From NCBI RefSeq assembly GCF_005048855.1, contig NZ_SUME01000004.1:310001-374000 (forward strand): DNA of 64,000 nt. The letters run 5' to 3'. Of this stretch, positions 57,331 to 64,000 are shown piece by piece (position 1 is the stretch's first letter; each line of letters begins with the position of its first letter). The stretch comes from Sphingobacterium olei. Lineage in GTDB: Bacteria > Bacteroidota > Bacteroidia > Sphingobacteriales > Sphingobacteriaceae. The position numbers were made by a program, and so were the translations under genes. A model generated the notes under the pieces. The model searched no databases. It had not been told where the DNA came from and saw only the letters and a program-made list of their open reading frames with translations.

Positions 57331-59118
57331 ATGGATATTCAGTTAGAGAAATTTATCGAACGGCTGGTGAAACGCATCGATATCGAGCGTATCTACCAAT
57401 TTGCATTTCCGACGGATGATGGAGAACAACAGCTCAAAACGCAGCTCTTATTGGTCGTGAATCCTGTAAAAGGGATGGCGCCAAATGCGTTAGCGCCAAT
57501 TGTATCGCTATGTATGTCCGATTTGGAGAAGGAAATCCCTTTTGAGATGATGATAACGGGTGAATGGTCTAACAGGGTAAAGCAAGGCAGTCTTTACCAC
57601 ACCTATGCTTCATTGCCCGAACACTTACGCTATGCAAGCAAAAATAGGCCCAATACGCTCTTTCCGGATAAAAATATAAAGGGGTTATTGGAGTTGGCTC
57701 AATACGAATATAACAGAGCCCGGGAAATATCCGACGAATTTCGCGCAGGTGTGGCTAATTTTCTAGCCAAAGACGACTATACACAGGCGACATTTATGCT
57801 GCACCAGTTTGTCGAAACGCGGATCAAGGCCTTTAAAACCAGTGTGGCGGGTGTCAAGTCTACAAAAGGCCATAATTTAGAACAGCTAATTAAATCTATA
57901 CGGGGTACACTTCCCGGCTTACATGATCTATTTCCCTATGACGAATTACAAGCTGAGTTGCTCCGTAAATTGGATCAAAGCTACGTGAAGACACTCAAAT
58001 GGTTGCAAATCGAGATCACCAAAGAAGAGTTTGACGTTTTGCTTCAAAAATGTGAAGGAGCGGCGGAAGAGATGGACAGGCGCGTAGCGCTGATGTTTTC
58101 CTGTATCACCGCCTATCGGGAAAAGAAATCTGTAGCGCAAGAAAAAGCTGCTCAAGACCAAGTGGAGAACAAAGAGGCAAAAGCGGAAAGCTACGGTTCC
58201 AAGCAGGAAGGACAGCCGGTCAAAACCCTCGTTTGCGAGTCTTTTAAAGACTATCCTTGGCTGCCCGAGTATACTTCGGATGTCAACCAATTATTAGAGA
58301 AGATACGTAAGAACCACAATCCCGAGCAGATCACGATGCTGAACTATCACACAGGCGGTTTCTCGGGAGGAAGTTTATTTCAGCAGGAGCAACAGGACCA
58401 ACAGGAGCAGGGCGGAGCGAAAGTGGAGCTGTACTTGGTGGTCATCATGAATAATACCGGTCCGTTTCATTTCAAATGTATGCAGGTCGGTGTTGCTAGC
58501 GCGATGGTGCTGTATTTGAACGTGTCTTACATCGAACGAAAACTCGCCGAGGGTCACCGATTTGTCAATACCCTCTGGACTAGGGGACGCATACTTCGAA
58601 GAAAGTCGACCTTCAAACCAAAGTTTGATATTACCGAGGTAGATTGGGAGGCAATTTATGAGAAAGAAGCCAAAATTGTTGAAAATGCCAAAGTATGTAT
58701 GAATAATTTGTACTGTATGCTGAACAATTCATCAACCTTGATGTTGGATACTGCTCTATTGCTTATACGGAATTTGTACGAAATCGGCGTAAATACTTAT
58801 ACTCGTTGCACACTCGGTTCAAGGTTTTTGGAATGTAGTTTGGGTGAACAAGTGGATTGGTCTGGAGCGATTGATAGGAAGCTCATTGATTTTGTTTATC
58901 CAGATAGTGAGGTACAACTTGCTAGGTTACGTTTAATCATGGGAATAAGAACGGTTTGGTGGAAATGTGTGGATTTGGGATTGTCAAAAACAAGTAAGCC
59001 GGAATATACGGAGTTAGCAAGAGAAGTCAAGCACTTTTTTGAAAAGCAACTAGATAAAACCTTAGTACAGCTGAAACAGCGAGCTGAACAAAAAAAGAAA
59101 GAAGCCATATCTGATTAA
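57331..59118 (+). CDS. HEPN domain protein with duplicated NTase-like/HEPN-like halves
   Basis: A 595-residue cytoplasmic protein. The N-terminal half has a degraded nucleotidyltransferase-like region (about 12-105) and a HEPN helical region (about 115-250) with TFMLHQFVETRIKAFK and KGHNLEQLIKSI, the HNL motif usual in Bacteroidota HEPN proteins. A linker rich in Gln/Glu (265-300) leads to a second half: an NTase-like region (about 325-425) where GHRFVNTLWTRGRIL parallels the first half's GSLYHTYASLPEHLR, then a second helical region (about 430-585). The NTase catalytic GSxxxGxxxxxSDxD motif is not complete in either half. HEPN proteins are often RNases in toxin or defence systems, but the RxxxxH motif is not clear here. 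Confidence 0.75.
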   Translation: MDIQLEKFIERLVKRIDIERIYQFAFPTDDGEQQLKTQLLLVVNPVKGMAPNALAPIVSLCMSDLEKEIPFEMMITGEWSNRVKQGSLYHTYASLPEHLRYASKNRPNTLFPDKNIKGLLELAQYEYNRAREISDEFRAGVANFLAKDDYTQATFMLHQFVETRIKAFKTSVAGVKSTKGHNLEQLIKSIRGTLPGLHDLFPYDELQAELLRKLDQSYVKTLKWLQIEITKEEFDVLLQKCEGAAEEMDRRVALMFSCITAYREKKSVAQEKAAQDQVENKEAKAESYGSKQEGQPVKTLVCESFKDYPWLPEYTSDVNQLLEKIRKNHNPEQITMLNYHTGGFSGGSLFQQEQQDQQEQGGAKVELYLVVIMNNTGPFHFKCMQVGVASAMVLYLNVSYIERKLAEGHRFVNTLWTRGRILRRKSTFKPKFDITEVDWEAIYEKEAKIVENAKVCMNNLYCMLNNSSTLMLDTALLLIRNLYEIGVNTYTRCTLGSRFLECSLGEQVDWSGAIDRKLIDFVYPDSEVQLARLRLIMGIRTVWWKCVDLGLSKTSKPEYTELAREVKHFFEKQLDKTLVQLKQRAEQKKKEAISD

Positions 59119-59122
59119 AACC

Positions 59123-59198
59123 GTCATATCGAACGACTAAAGGGAGGAGATATCTAAAAATTATATAGTCAAGAAATCTCTCCGAAGTCGAGATGAAC
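59123..59198. repeat. Imperfect inverted repeat, Bacteroidota GTCAT/ATGAC type
   Basis: GTCATATCGAACG near 59123 and GAAGTCGAGATGAAC ending at 59198, with GGAGATATCT and AGAAATCTCTCC inside, form a hairpin-like pair. It resembles dispersed intergenic elements carrying GTCAT...GAAGTCGAAATGAC found in Bacteroidota (recalled, not searched). Confidence 0.55.
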
Positions 59199-59325
59199 AT
59201 TAAAGGGTAACAAAAATAAAACTAATCAAAAATTATACAAAAGTTCGCAGGGTATCGTGTTCTCAATGGCACCTGATGCGGTATTCCTGTCGGACTTTAT
59301 GATAAAAAACTAAACAAACCAACAT

Positions 59326-59477
59326 ATGGAAACAAAGCAACTTATTTCTTCCGTGGAGGAGGCAACGGCTACCGTTTTGCCTAGATGGAAAGCATCCGAA
59401 TCCTTCCTTATTCCGTGGCAGGATGAGAGACCATACAAATTATCAAAAGAGTATATCCTACAGTTTTATGAAGATAA
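59326..59477 (+). pseudogene. 5' fragment of an unknown gene joined to a helicase tail
   Basis: ATG 59326 opens METKQLISSVEEATATVLPR and continues to about ILQFYEDKR. At about 59478 the sequence turns into the tail of a SNF2 helicase, but in another reading frame, so the open frame runs on only by chance to a stop at 59628. The fragment of about 50 residues is not recognised. Confidence 0.5.
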
Positions 59478-59732
59478 GAGGCAGCAGACTATGTATATAT
59501 CCTCGATCCTTGGTGGAATCCTGCCGCTGAAGCTCAGGCCATCGATCGCTGTTATCGTATCGGACAGGAAAAACATGTCAATGCCTACAAGTTGTTATGC
59601 TGCAATAGTGTCGAATAAAAGATCCTAGCCCTGCAAGAGCAAAAGAAAAAGCTAGCCGATGGACTGATACTGGATAAAACCAACGTCATGAAGTCCTTAA
59701 GTAAAGAAGAATTGTTAAAGTTATTTGACTAA
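59478..59732 (+). pseudogene. C-terminal tail of a SNF2-family helicase
   Basis: In the frame of 59478 the sequence reads [20 protein letters not shown], then [19 protein letters not shown], which is helicase motif V-VI (QxxDRxxRIGQ) of SNF2 ATPases. After NSVE comes a TAA (where the family has Glu or Gln: VEEKI), then KILALQEQKKKLADGLI and SLSKEELLKLFD, the normal SNF2 C-terminus, ending at 59732. So about 80 residues of a helicase of roughly 900-1000 residues survive, with one nonsense codon. The 230-residue gene starts only 15 bp beyond. Confidence 0.88.
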
Positions 59733-59747
59733 TCAATCTAACATATT

Positions 59748-60440
59748 ATGAACAAGAATATAGTAAGCAAAGATACCTATGCCGGCATGATGTATTCCTT
59801 AGATTTTGCGTATTGGTATACCTATTTAAAAAGGAGAATAGCCCAAGGTTGGTCTACCGAAGAAGTTTCCTTCTTGTTGGGAAGGGCTCCATTTTATTAC
59901 ACCGATTTTGAACGTATGCATAATGTCGGTGGGATTTTAAAAGAGGAACGTATTCTACTGGATAGAGTTTATCAGGATTCGACGACCGAATCAATGACTT
60001 TCCATCGTGAAAAATATGAGGTTAATGAGAAGCGATTGGTGAGGGTCAATATAGAAGACGAAGGATATTATAAGGACTACAAAATTATTATTCCTTGGGT
60101 CTTTGCAAGTGAAGAGTCTTATATGGTGAATGGAAAGACAAAAATAAGGAGCTGCGCGGCTCCTAAACTTACATTTAGGGAATGGAAGGAGGAAGAAAGT
60201 TTAGCTTCTGTTTCTGATGCCATTATAGATGTTCGAGAAAAACTAGATCGTCTTCTGAAAAGTAACTATTTTAAAGAAGGGAGAGCCCCTGACGAAATAT
60301 TTCAAGCGGTGGAGTTTACAGGACAATACAACCTCCGGATTTTCCCCCGACACGTAAAGGATGGATTGTACAATCTGATTAAAGCTGGACAAATGTCTGT
60401 GCGAAATGTGGATGGAAGATATATGCTTTTTGAAATTTAA
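59748..60440 (+). CDS. 230-residue protein directly behind a SNF2 helicase remnant
   Basis: Not recognised as a named family. The N-terminal third has YWYTYLKRRIAQGWSTEEVS and LLGRAPFYYTDFERM, which reads as a helical DNA- or RNA-binding-type fold. The middle is charged and beta-like. The C-terminal end (about 170-230) resembles a winged helix: APDEIFQAVEF, FPRHVKDGLYNLIKAGQM, DGRYMLFEI. It stands 15 bp behind the SNF2 tail, which suggests it was once co-expressed with the helicase. A second, damaged copy of its N-terminus starts 13 bp downstream. Confidence 0.7.
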   Translation: MNKNIVSKDTYAGMMYSLDFAYWYTYLKRRIAQGWSTEEVSFLLGRAPFYYTDFERMHNVGGILKEERILLDRVYQDSTTESMTFHREKYEVNEKRLVRVNIEDEGYYKDYKIIIPWVFASEESYMVNGKTKIRSCAAPKLTFREWKEEESLASVSDAIIDVREKLDRLLKSNYFKEGRAPDEIFQAVEFTGQYNLRIFPRHVKDGLYNLIKAGQMSVRNVDGRYMLFEI

Positions 60441-60452
60441 CAGGATAGAGGT

Positions 60453-60831
60453 ATGGAAGAACAATTAGAGCAGCCGCAAATTGAAACCTATATAATAGCG
60501 TGCAAACCGCAGTATGTAAATTTCTTGTACGGTATACTTATCAATCGAATTAGTAGGGGGTGGTCTGCTGAAGAACTTTCCTTTTGAGAAGGAACGTTGG
60601 GCAAATGTGTTGGTAATGGAACAGATTATTGCGGAAATTGAATCCGAAGATGGGCTGGAAGGGTATCACGAGTTCGGTAAGAAATGGAGTGCTATGGTAC
60701 AAAATGATAAAAAAAATGCTTTCGAAAATACTAAAAAGCTATTCGACGAATGGCATAAAGCCGCGCTAGAAAACCGCATTCGCGAAATTGTGAAAAACGA
60801 CGGTAATGATGATCTACTAAACAAAGACTAG
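60453..60831 (+). pseudogene. Frameshifted paralogue of the 230-residue protein
   Basis: ATG 60453 gives 44 codons ending at TGA 60585. NFLYGILINRISRGWSAEEL followed by SF matches TYLKRRIAQGWSTEEVSF of the gene before it, including the GWSxEExSF core. After the stop, another frame (from about 60571) reads FEKERWANVLVMEQIIAEIE and stays open to 60831 with a helical, charged C-terminus (74 residues from TTG 60607). The best reading is one gene broken by a deletion or frameshift at about 60585. Confidence 0.65.
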
Positions 60832-60850
60832 TCATGCCGTTTGCAAATTA

Positions 60851-60928
60851 TACCCGGACTGTATTCCCCGTCGCCTGCATCCGCAGGAGATCGGGAATCC
60901 AGTCCGGGTAATTACCCTTTTTTTTTGA
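60851..60928 (+). terminator. Strong terminator with a nested long hairpin
   Basis: TACCCGGACTG at 60851-60861 pairs perfectly with CAGTCCGGGTA at 60900-60910. Inside, ATTCCC/GGGAAT and CCTGC/GCAGG pair as well, giving an almost continuous stem. A run of nine T follows. It closes the HEPN-to-paralogue region. Confidence 0.85.
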
Positions 60929-61051
60929 TGGGAGAATTTTTCGGTATGGAGAGGGTATCTCGATCAATGGAAAGTGAATGAATGTTTTTGTCGAAATGGA
61001 ATAAACTAATTCTAAGGCAGGTAGTCTATCTTGGTAAAGAACCCTGTTGGT

Positions 61052-61717
61052 ATGAAAAGATTCATTGTTATTCCAGCGTTGCTGTTATCGTTTTCTGTTC
61101 TGTTTGCACAGCGAGGAGCTATAGGCACGGATATTTTTGGAACACTCCAGTATAGATCTGCTGACGGAGGATATAAGGCCAGTCTCGAAAAAAACATCTT
61201 TGATGACTTGATATTTACAGATAGTCGTAGTAATAAACTGCAGTACGAAAAGAAATATCTAGATAAGATAGAGCCCGGTTTGAGGGGGAATAAGGATGCT
61301 CAAGCCAGACTGCTAAGGAGGTTGGTAAGAGAAAATAACAGACACTCCGACTATAGCGCTACTTTCAAGGTAGACATCTTTGATAAGACAATAATTGAGG
61401 ATAATAAAGGCTATAAACTGGAGGAAGGAAAGGATATCTTCGGGCACATTAATGTGGAAGAACAGGTGAATGGCTCTAAAACCCAGCTCAAAAGAAATCT
61501 GCAAGGAGGGCTCGAATATATTCGGGACAAGAACAAAGCTTCTTTTGGTCAAGATATATTCGATAAGTGGATTTATAAGGATAGTTTTGGGAATGAGATT
61601 CAGTTTAGCAAAGAAACCTGGAAACGTATCATGGAACAGTATGGTACAGACGAAGAGTTTTTCTGGGAGCTTCTGGATCGTTACTTTTATTCAGAAATAG
61701 GGGATCGATATTTTTGA
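61052..61717 (+). CDS. Exported protein built of ~20-residue DIF repeats
   Basis: ATG 61052 is chosen over the upstream TTG at 61031 because it gives a signal peptide (MKRFIVIPALLLSFSVLFAQ). The mature part of about 200 residues holds about six units of the form DIF-x-x-(I/L)-x-(Y/F)-x-D-x-x-G-x-K, for instance NIFDDLIFTDSRSNK, DIFDKTIIEDNKGYK and DIFDKWIYKDSFGNE, with a more degenerate fifth unit. The pattern looks like short beta-hairpin repeats of a surface protein. No family was recognised. It stands alone downstream of the strong terminator. Confidence 0.7.
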   Translation: MKRFIVIPALLLSFSVLFAQRGAIGTDIFGTLQYRSADGGYKASLEKNIFDDLIFTDSRSNKLQYEKKYLDKIEPGLRGNKDAQARLLRRLVRENNRHSDYSATFKVDIFDKTIIEDNKGYKLEEGKDIFGHINVEEQVNGSKTQLKRNLQGGLEYIRDKNKASFGQDIFDKWIYKDSFGNEIQFSKETWKRIMEQYGTDEEFFWELLDRYFYSEIGDRYF

Positions 61718-61798
61718 TGACCCATAAACCATTCTACCTAAATGGAACAGCTATGTAATGGAATCTGTGAACGTGCTGGATATTATTTCTGTGTACTT
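61718..61798. other. Spacer before the repeat-bearing region
   Basis: About 80 bp after the DIF-repeat gene with no gene or hairpin that I could recognise. Confidence 0.5.
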
Positions 61799-61880
61799 AA
61801 CCTTGTAAATTTAAAGTTTAGTGTTAAATATACAAGGTAAGTGTTGTTTTACCTTGTATATCTAAAGTTTAGTTTCAAAT
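61799..61880 (+). repeat. Direct and inverted repeats ahead of the AAA/DUF4143 tail
   Basis: Two copies of a 30-bp unit (61800-61829 and 61851-61880) agree at 26 of 30 positions, both beginning ACCTTGTA and holding TAAAGTTTAGT. Between them TATACAAGGTAA (61829-61840) and TTACCTTGTATA (61849-61860) form a perfect 12-bp inverted repeat with an 8-nt loop. It may be an operator, a recombination scar or an element end. Confidence 0.7.
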
Positions 61881-62159
61881 TTGCCATCCTGGGCTTCTCC
61901 ATATTTCTATAGAACGGCAGCAGGTGCCAAGGTTGATCTTGTTATTGATGCAGGGAATGATAAACGAATAGCTATAGAGATCAAACGTTCTATGACACCG
62001 ACCCTCAGTAAGGGATTTATGAACGGTTGCGATGACATCCAAGCTACGCATCGTTTTTTTGTGTATCCCGGTTATGAGCGCTTTCGGCTGTCAAAAGATG
62101 TTGAAGCGATTCCACTTAAAGTGATGCTAAAAGAGTTGTCTTTGATTCTGGGTATTTAG
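61881..62159 (+). pseudogene. C-terminal fragment of an AAA/DUF4143 ATPase
   Basis: Residues from SPYFYRTAAGAKVDLVIDAG onward, with IAIEIKRSMTPTLSKGF and RFFVYPGYERFRL, are the C-terminal (DUF4143, nuclease-like) part of the archaeal-type AAA ATPase family widespread in Bacteroidota. Intact members have about 370-400 residues, so roughly 300 are missing, including the P-loop. The repeat-bearing region 61799-61880 stands exactly where the deletion joins. Confidence 0.82.
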
Positions 62160-62169
62160 ATTTAAGACG

Positions 62170-62201
62170 TTCGTGAATACAAGGCATTTTATTTAAGTTT
62201 G
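62170..62201 (+). promoter_or_regulatory. Candidate promoter for the hybrid sensor gene
   Basis: TTCG at 62170-62173 and TAAGTTTG at 62194-62201 are 20 bp apart, resembling the Bacteroidota TTTG-N19-TAnnTTTG promoter. The ATG at 62220 follows 18 bp later. Confidence 0.4.
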
Positions 62202-62219
62202 CAGACAGACCTCCATGTT

Positions 62220-64000
62220 ATGCGAAAAATTGTGTTGCTATTTTTTTTATGTTTCATCGCATTTGAACCATTCCTTTTTTCGAACACGTATGAATTTCCA
62301 TTTTTTCGAAATATATCGGTTGGTTCGAGAGCGAGCTCAGTAAATTGCTTTGCACAGGATAGTTTAGGTATGTTGTGGGTCGGAAGCAACAGTGGCCTAT
62401 ATAGTTATGACGGCTATTCGTTACATCAGCATACCGCAGCGGATATAAAATACCAAACATTTATTTATAGTATAGCTGTACTCGATGCAACTTATTTGGC
62501 TCTGGGCACGGAACATGGTGTTTGGTTGTACAATTACAATAAGGATCGTTATGAGGATTTTCCGAAGGGTGGTCCTTCGGATGTCCGGGCGCTATTGTTC
62601 GACGGAGAATATCTTTGGATCGGATCATTGACGGGCTTATATCGCTATCATGTTGAGAAAAGAACAATAGAGAATTATGGTGAGCAACTGAAAAATAAAC
62701 TGGGTAATCAGACGGTTTATACCTTGTTGAAAGAAAACGATAGATTGCTCATCGGAACGTATAACGGACTTTACACGTTAAATTCCTCTTCAGGAGAAGT
62801 CAAGCACTTGTCGTTACCGGATTATAATGTAGATAGGAATCAGTTTGTCAATTCATTATTAACCTCGGCAGATGAGCGGGGAGCTTATGTCGGTACAGAG
62901 TATGGGTTGTATTATTACGACTATAGTACTAGGCAATTACAGAAGCAGCCGGTTTTGAAGAAGCATCCGATTAAGTCCATGATAGCTTATGATAGCAAAA
63001 CATTGTTGCTAGGTACCGATGACGGACTTTTCGTTTACGGGACGGACCGTTCTTCCCTAGAGCGGATAAAGCATGATTCCCGAAATCCAAACTCCCTTGC
63101 CAATAACATTGTCTGGGGCATGTATGCTGATCGGAATCAAAATATCTGGATCGGTACCGATCTTGGACTTTCGTTGTGGGCACATCAACAGGCAGAAAAA
63201 AAACTGCCAATATATCGGTTTACATCGCGGAGTGATGGCAATCGCTTCTACAAGATTATACAGGATCGCCATGGATGGTATTGGTTAGGTGGGGATAATG
63301 GTTTGATTCGTACAAATACACTTGCAGACAGCATAGGGGAGAGCTTCTGGTACCGTATGGATGCGCAGGATTTAACGCTTCCACACAATCGGATACGTGA
63401 TATATATGAAGATCCAGAAGGGTTGCTGTGGATTGCGTCGGATGGAGGCGTTAATCTTTTTGATCCGAAAACGAAAACATTTAGAAATTTCGAGATCACG
63501 GATCGTACAGGAAAGCGAAACGCCAAATGGGCATACGATGTTTTTGAGGATCGTGGAGGTCGGTTATGGATTGCAACTTATTTGGGCGGAATTTTCAGTG
63601 TAGACAAATCAAAATTGATCGCATCTGATGGAAAGTACACATCACCAGACAACTATAATATTGGGGAAGGACTTCTGGCAGACTTTGCAAACCAAATATT
63701 GCAAGACAGCTATTCACAAGTGTGGGCTCTTTTTTATAATAAAGGATTGAATAAAATAGATCCTAAGAACGGACGTGTACAACTGGTGAAAGACGAACAG
63801 GGCAATCCAGTCGAGCAGGCAACATTTATGTTGATGGACAAAGAAGGATGCATTTGGATCGGTCAGCACGGTAAAGTACTTCGAATTGGAAGTGACGGTA
63901 GTTCCCGGACATTAGTTTTCGATCCTGTGGGACTGGGGGAGGTAACTGCTATGGAAGAAGTCGGGCAAAAGATATGGTTGGCAACGGGCGATGGACTTTG
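62220..64000 (+). CDS. Hybrid two-component sensor N-terminus (Reg_prop propeller), cut by window end
   Basis: An open frame of 593 codons from ATG 62220 to the window edge. A signal/anchor helix (RKIVLLFFLCFIAFEPFLF) precedes a two-bladed-repeat propeller region: many Reg_prop-like units occur, such as GMLWVGSNSGLYSYDGYS, QNIWIGTDLGLSLW, GLLWIASDGGVNLFDP, GRLWIATYLGGIF and GCIWIGQHGK. This is the periplasmic sensor half of HTCS proteins (hybrid two-component systems), which usually continue with Y_Y_Y, kinase, receiver and AraC domains. Those lie beyond the window. Such sensors usually control polysaccharide-utilisation loci; the ligand is unknown. Confidence 0.9.
   Translation, partial: MRKIVLLFFLCFIAFEPFLFSNTYEFPFFRNISVGSRASSVNCFAQDSLGMLWVGSNSGLYSYDGYSLHQHTAADIKYQTFIYSIAVLDATYLALGTEHGVWLYNYNKDRYEDFPKGGPSDVRALLFDGEYLWIGSLTGLYRYHVEKRTIENYGEQLKNKLGNQTVYTLLKENDRLLIGTYNGLYTLNSSSGEVKHLSLPDYNVDRNQFVNSLLTSADERGAYVGTEYGLYYYDYSTRQLQKQPVLKKHPIKSMIAYDSKTLLLGTDDGLFVYGTDRSSLERIKHDSRNPNSLANNIVWGMYADRNQNIWIGTDLGLSLWAHQQAEKKLPIYRFTSRSDGNRFYKIIQDRHGWYWLGGDNGLIRTNTLADSIGESFWYRMDAQDLTLPHNRIRDIYEDPEGLLWIASDGGVNLFDPKTKTFRNFEITDRTGKRNAKWAYDVFEDRGGRLWIATYLGGIFSVDKSKLIASDGKYTSPDNYNIGEGLLADFANQILQDSYSQVWALFYNKGLNKIDPKNGRVQLVKDEQGNPVEQATFMLMDKEGCIWIGQHGKVLRIGSDGSSRTLVFDPVGLGEVTAMEEVGQKIWLATGDGL

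Noticed and set aside
59326..59628. A 100-residue protein
   Set aside because: Its second half is the SNF2 tail read in the wrong frame, so it is not one natural protein.
60607..60831. Stand-alone 74-residue gene
   Set aside because: Its frame runs back into the broken paralogue at about 60571 and has no good start of its own; kept as part of the pseudogene.
1..64000. CRISPR array, rRNA or tRNA genes, intact insertion sequence or integrase
   Set aside because: No regularly spaced repeats, cloverleaf-like sequence or transposase/integrase motif were found on reading, although a covariance-model search was not possible.

Overview
The window looks like a chromosomal segment from a member of the Bacteroidota, most likely Sphingobacteriaceae (Sphingobacterium/Pedobacter-like). 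Supporting signs are the giant type IX secretion protein SprA next to ruvA and a malic enzyme, Bacteroidota-restricted families (DUF3109, DUF2480, DUF6427), a CcmB-CcmC-CcmD heme-export cluster, the start of a hybrid two-component sensor with a Reg_prop propeller, an AT-rich base composition, and several TAnnTTTG promoter -7 boxes. No rRNA, tRNA, CRISPR array or intact transposase was recognised.

Layout. 1-4911: partial GDSL lipoprotein, FadL-type porin, thiol peroxidase, GDP-mannose dehydratase and a coiled-coil membrane protein. 4912-5699: unassigned DNA. 5700-19747 (minus strand): TerC protein, polyprenyl synthase, DUF3109/DUF3108/DUF2480 proteins, a large periplasmic PPIase, LptC, an outer-membrane protein, DUF6427 protein, ccmDCB, a YtxH protein, an ABC exporter and a small anchored coiled-coil protein. 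This reads as an envelope-biogenesis block. 19926-22573: an LVIVD lipoprotein with a secreted barrel-like partner, and a SAM hydroxide adenosyltransferase. 22830-32669: phoH, purC, a STAS protein, rnz, the histidine cluster hisC-B-H-A-F-IE (hisG and hisD are not here), a WD40 protein and msrC. 32683-44266 (minus strand): sprA, ruvA, maeB and a PBP4-type peptidase.

44271-50254 is accessory in character. It starts with a truncated ECF sigma-factor remnant ending at GC-rich hairpins. Then comes a minus-strand run led by a TetR regulator (zinc-independent oxidoreductase, YhdH-type reductase, SDR, and a chimera of an Old Yellow Enzyme N-terminus fused in frame to an SDR C-terminus). Three copies of one 20-bp operator-like palindrome flank the TetR gene. 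About 1.1 kb of GC-richer DNA without a convincing gene follows. 50255-56860: an FN3 protein bracketed by perfect palindromes, an Xaa-Pro aminopeptidase, and a glycan/glycoprotein-degrading set (GH20 hexosaminidase, glycosylasparaginase, CutC).

56937-62159 is a patchwork of accessory and decaying genes: a DUF2683 orphan, a 595-residue HEPN/nucleotidyltransferase-like protein that looks internally duplicated, the C-terminal tail of a SNF2 helicase with an in-frame stop, a 230-residue unknown protein directly behind it, a frameshifted paralogue of that protein, a secreted protein built of ~20-residue repeats, and the tail of an AAA/DUF4143 ATPase preceded by a perfect 12-bp inverted repeat. The HEPN gene, helicase tail and paralogue pair are the best candidate here for an undescribed, partly eroded system. 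The window ends inside a hybrid sensor kinase gene.
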